15,972 nucleotides of DNA, taken from the NCBI GenBank assembly GCA_902783925.1, contig CACZSV010000067.1, positions 1 through 15,972 of the forward strand. Direction: 5' to 3'. Positions 14,683 through 15,972 of the stretch are shown one piece after another (position 1 is the first letter of the stretch; every line of letters begins with the position of its first letter). Source of the DNA: an uncultured Coriobacteriaceae bacterium. GTDB taxonomy: Bacteria > Actinomycetota > Coriobacteriia > Coriobacteriales > QAMH01. The position numbers were made by a program, and so were the translations under genes. Below the pieces are notes generated by a model. It saw only the letters and a program-made list of their open reading frames with translations. It was not told the origin of the DNA and did no database searches.

Positions 14683-14988
14683 ATGACACAGAGCACAGAA
14701 CACCGGTATCCATTCTTCACGCATACGCAATGCGCGTTTTTCCCCTGTCATGAGGGTATTCCACCCGAAAACTTCAACTGCCTTTTCTGCTACTGCCCGC
14801 TCTATGCGCTGGGAGAAGCGTGCGGAGGAAACTATCGTTACACGGAAAAGGGACACAAAGACTGCACTGCATGCACCTTGCCACATGAAGGTGATGCTGG
14901 AACGCTCCATGTAAAGAAACACTATTCAAAGCTGGCAGCTCTTGCTTCGCGCGGCTCTGGAAAGGACTTGCACGACGATGGACTTTGA
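14683..14988 (+). CDS. Cysteine-rich small-domain protein
   Basis: The 101-residue product matches the cysteine-rich small domain family (Pfam PF04071 as I recall it), recognised by CHEGIPPENFNCLFCYCPLY and the following CGGNYRYTEKGHKDC. It has eight cysteines (17, 22, 33, 36, 38, 47, 61, 64) and His23 and His68, enough for one or two zinc sites or an iron-sulfur cluster. The biochemical role of the family is not known to me; members often sit beside cobalamin genes, as here. The start coincides with the expected transcription start of a good promoter. Its last 11 bases overlap a 30-codon membrane-protein frame, and a CobU-like gene follows. Confidence 0.88.
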   Translation: MTQSTEHRYPFFTHTQCAFFPCHEGIPPENFNCLFCYCPLYALGEACGGNYRYTEKGHKDCTACTLPHEGDAGTLHVKKHYSKLAALASRGSGKDLHDDGL

Positions 14989-15070
14989 TACAGCGAATCT
15001 GTTCTATATTATCGCGGGCGTTGTGCTAGTTGGCGTCGCCATCTTCTTTGGTAACCGTTTCCGGAAATAG
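14978..15070 (+). CDS. Predicted 30-residue single-pass membrane protein
   Basis: This small frame starts MDFDTANLFYIIAG, continues through a hydrophobic stretch with VVLVGVAIFF and ends GNRFRK. That gives about 19 hydrophobic residues with a negative N-terminus and a basic C-terminal end, as expected for a single membrane helix with the C-terminus inside. The ATG overlaps the end of the Cys-rich gene by 11 bases, with AAAGGA 11 bases upstream, and the stop is 15 bases before the CobU-like GTG. It fills the gap neatly, which supports it being real. I do not recognise a family. It may anchor a neighbouring protein to the membrane. Confidence 0.6.
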   Translation: MDFDTANLFYIIAGVVLVGVAIFFGNRFRK

Positions 15071-15085
15071 CAAGGGTTTTCAACG

Positions 15086-15616
15086 GTGCGCATACTTGTC
15101 ACAGGAGCAGCTGCGAGCGGCAAGAGCGCGTTTGCCGAAAACCGCGTGTGCGAACTAGGCGGCGAACTCGTATACATCGCCACGATGCTCGTGCGTGGCT
15201 CCGAGGATGCCGCACGCGTACTCAAGCATCAAAACGAACGCGCCGGCAAGGGGTTCACAACTTTCGAAATCACGTGTGCTGCAGATCTGCAGCACATTGC
15301 GAACGAGTTGCCTCAAGACGCGTGCGTACTCCTGGAAGATCTGGCCAATCTCGTCTCTGACACGCTCTTTAGCAGGGACGGGACGATGCGAGAAGCGTCG
15401 CTGGTGCACGATGAGATTCTCACAGGCCTCGATGCACTTGCTTTGCGCGCCGAACATGTCGTGCTCGTGGGAAACGAACTTGGAAGCGATATTGCTCCCG
15501 AAGGCCTAGAAACGAAACAATACCTCAAACTTGTCGGTGGCACAGCGCAGCAGTACGCAGCGCGCTGCGATGAGGTATTCGAAGTCGTCAGCGGAATCGC
15601 TCAAAAAATCGCATAG
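15086..15616 (+). CDS. cobU: CobU-like adenosylcobinamide kinase / adenosylcobinamide-phosphate guanylyltransferase
   Basis: CobU phosphorylates adenosylcobinamide and then transfers GMP to it through a guanylyl-histidine. The 176-residue product is full length. It shows the P-loop GAAASGKS (7-14), VYIATM (29-34), the RVLKHQNER segment with the probable guanylylated His48, the LLEDLANLVSDTLF region (82-95) and the C-terminal block VGNELGSDIAPEGLETKQYL. The last block departs from the usual VPENxxxRxFRD, so the gene is divergent and one activity may be altered. The start is a GTG with an AAGGG-like site upstream. It follows the Cys-rich and 30-residue membrane genes in the same direction. It probably does the guanylylation the short paralogue cannot do. 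Confidence 0.85.
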   Translation: MRILVTGAAASGKSAFAENRVCELGGELVYIATMLVRGSEDAARVLKHQNERAGKGFTTFEITCAADLQHIANELPQDACVLLEDLANLVSDTLFSRDGTMREASLVHDEILTGLDALALRAEHVVLVGNELGSDIAPEGLETKQYLKLVGGTAQQYAARCDEVFEVVSGIAQKIA

Positions 15617-15703
15617 GGTTGTGCCCGCACGAGCAAAACGCGTATCTGCGCCCGGCGCTCAGCGCGTCGTCACGAAAAGCCGCTGTCGCTATGCGCAGCC
15701 GCC

Positions 15704-15741
15704 GGGCATGGGGCGCGCATCCTGTGCTCAGACAGTTCTGA
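15704..15741 (-). repeat. 38-bp flank element, copy 2 (inverted)
   Basis: Read on the minus strand, this stretch matches 6766-6803 at 34 of 38 bases; three of the four differences are transitions. It ends seven bases before the first unit of array 2. Relative to the array it is reversed compared with copy 1. Confidence 0.8.
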
Positions 15742-15748
15742 GCTCGTT

Positions 15749-15972
15749 CACCTTTGGCCGAAGCAGCAAAAGGTGTACGGCTCCGATAGAGAGACTCGTT
15801 CACCTTTGGCCGAAACTACAAAAGGCGCACGGTCGCAGCCGGGTAATCCATACACCTTTGGCTGAAACCCCAAAAGGTGTGCGACTCGTGGTCTGGAATC
15901 CATACACCTTTGGCCGAAGCAGCAAAAGGTGTACGGCTCAAGTTCTGAAGTCCCATACACCTTTGGCCGAAA
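15749..15972 (+). repeat. Tandem 52-bp hairpin repeat array 2 (at least five units, runs off the window)
   Basis: CACCTT occurs at 15749, 15801, 15853, 15905 and 15958, a spacing of 52, 52, 52 and 53 bp. Cores and linkers match array 1: CACCTTTGGCCGAA to AAAAGGTG, then linkers beginning ACGGCTCCGATAG, CGGTCGCAGCCGGG or ending TCTGGAATCCATA. The orientation of the asymmetric GGCCGAA part is the same as in array 1. One unit has AAAGGCG instead of AAAGGTG, weakening its stem. It lies 132 bases after the CobU-like gene. The window ends inside the fifth unit. Confidence 0.9.

Noticed and set aside
15617..15703. Rho-independent terminator after the CobU-like gene
   Set aside because: Short GC-rich palindromes occur (for example around 15652 and 15682) but none is followed by a T-run on the plus strand.

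Overview
The window looks like chromosome from an anaerobic, moderately GC-rich Gram-positive bacterium. The best guess is an actinomycete of the Coriobacteriia (Eggerthella/Slackia type). This rests on gene content: a his operon headed by hisZ and a short-form hisG, cobalamin assembly genes beside a small cysteine-rich protein, a RACo-like ASKHA protein, and a YfbK-type von Willebrand lipoprotein. The taxon is an inference; no rRNA or other marker is present.

Layout. (1) Positions 1-6612, minus strand: one tight histidine operon, transcribed hisZ-hisG-hisD-hisC-hisB-hisH-hisA-hisF. Most junctions overlap or are a few bases apart, and hisF runs off the left edge. A short leader with a candidate promoter, a direct repeat and inverted repeats lies at 6613-6725. 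(2) 6726-7410: no gene; an array of eight 52-53 bp units, each carrying a hairpin, preceded by a 38 bp flank. (3) 7411-8331, minus: a compact ASKHA protein related to corrinoid-protein activators, without a ferredoxin domain. (4) 8541-10293, plus: cobS, a short cobU-like gene and a cobC-like phosphatase, translationally coupled. (5) 10280-13051, minus: a von Willebrand lipoprotein, an ECF sigma factor and a membrane anti-sigma candidate in one operon that converges on the cob genes. (6) 13178-14611, plus: a membrane-anchored polysaccharide deacetylase with a long basic N-terminal tail. (7) 14683-15616, plus: a cysteine-rich small protein, a 30-residue membrane protein and a full-length CobU-like protein. 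(8) 15749-15972: a second array of the same 52 bp hairpin family, running off the right edge.

How it fits together. The his genes supply steps from PRPP plus ATP (HisZ/HisG) through IGP synthase (HisH/HisF) to histidinol oxidation. CobS, the two CobU-like proteins and the CobC-like phosphatase would carry out late cobamide nucleotide-loop assembly; the ASKHA protein next door could act on a corrinoid protein. The sigma/anti-sigma/VWA operon and the deacetylase look like an envelope-sensing and envelope-remodelling pair placed between the two cob groups.

The least explained element is the hairpin repeat family. Two arrays flank the cob/envelope block. Stem-preserving base changes occur between its two hairpin types, and a 38 bp flank sequence is present next to each array in inverted orientation.
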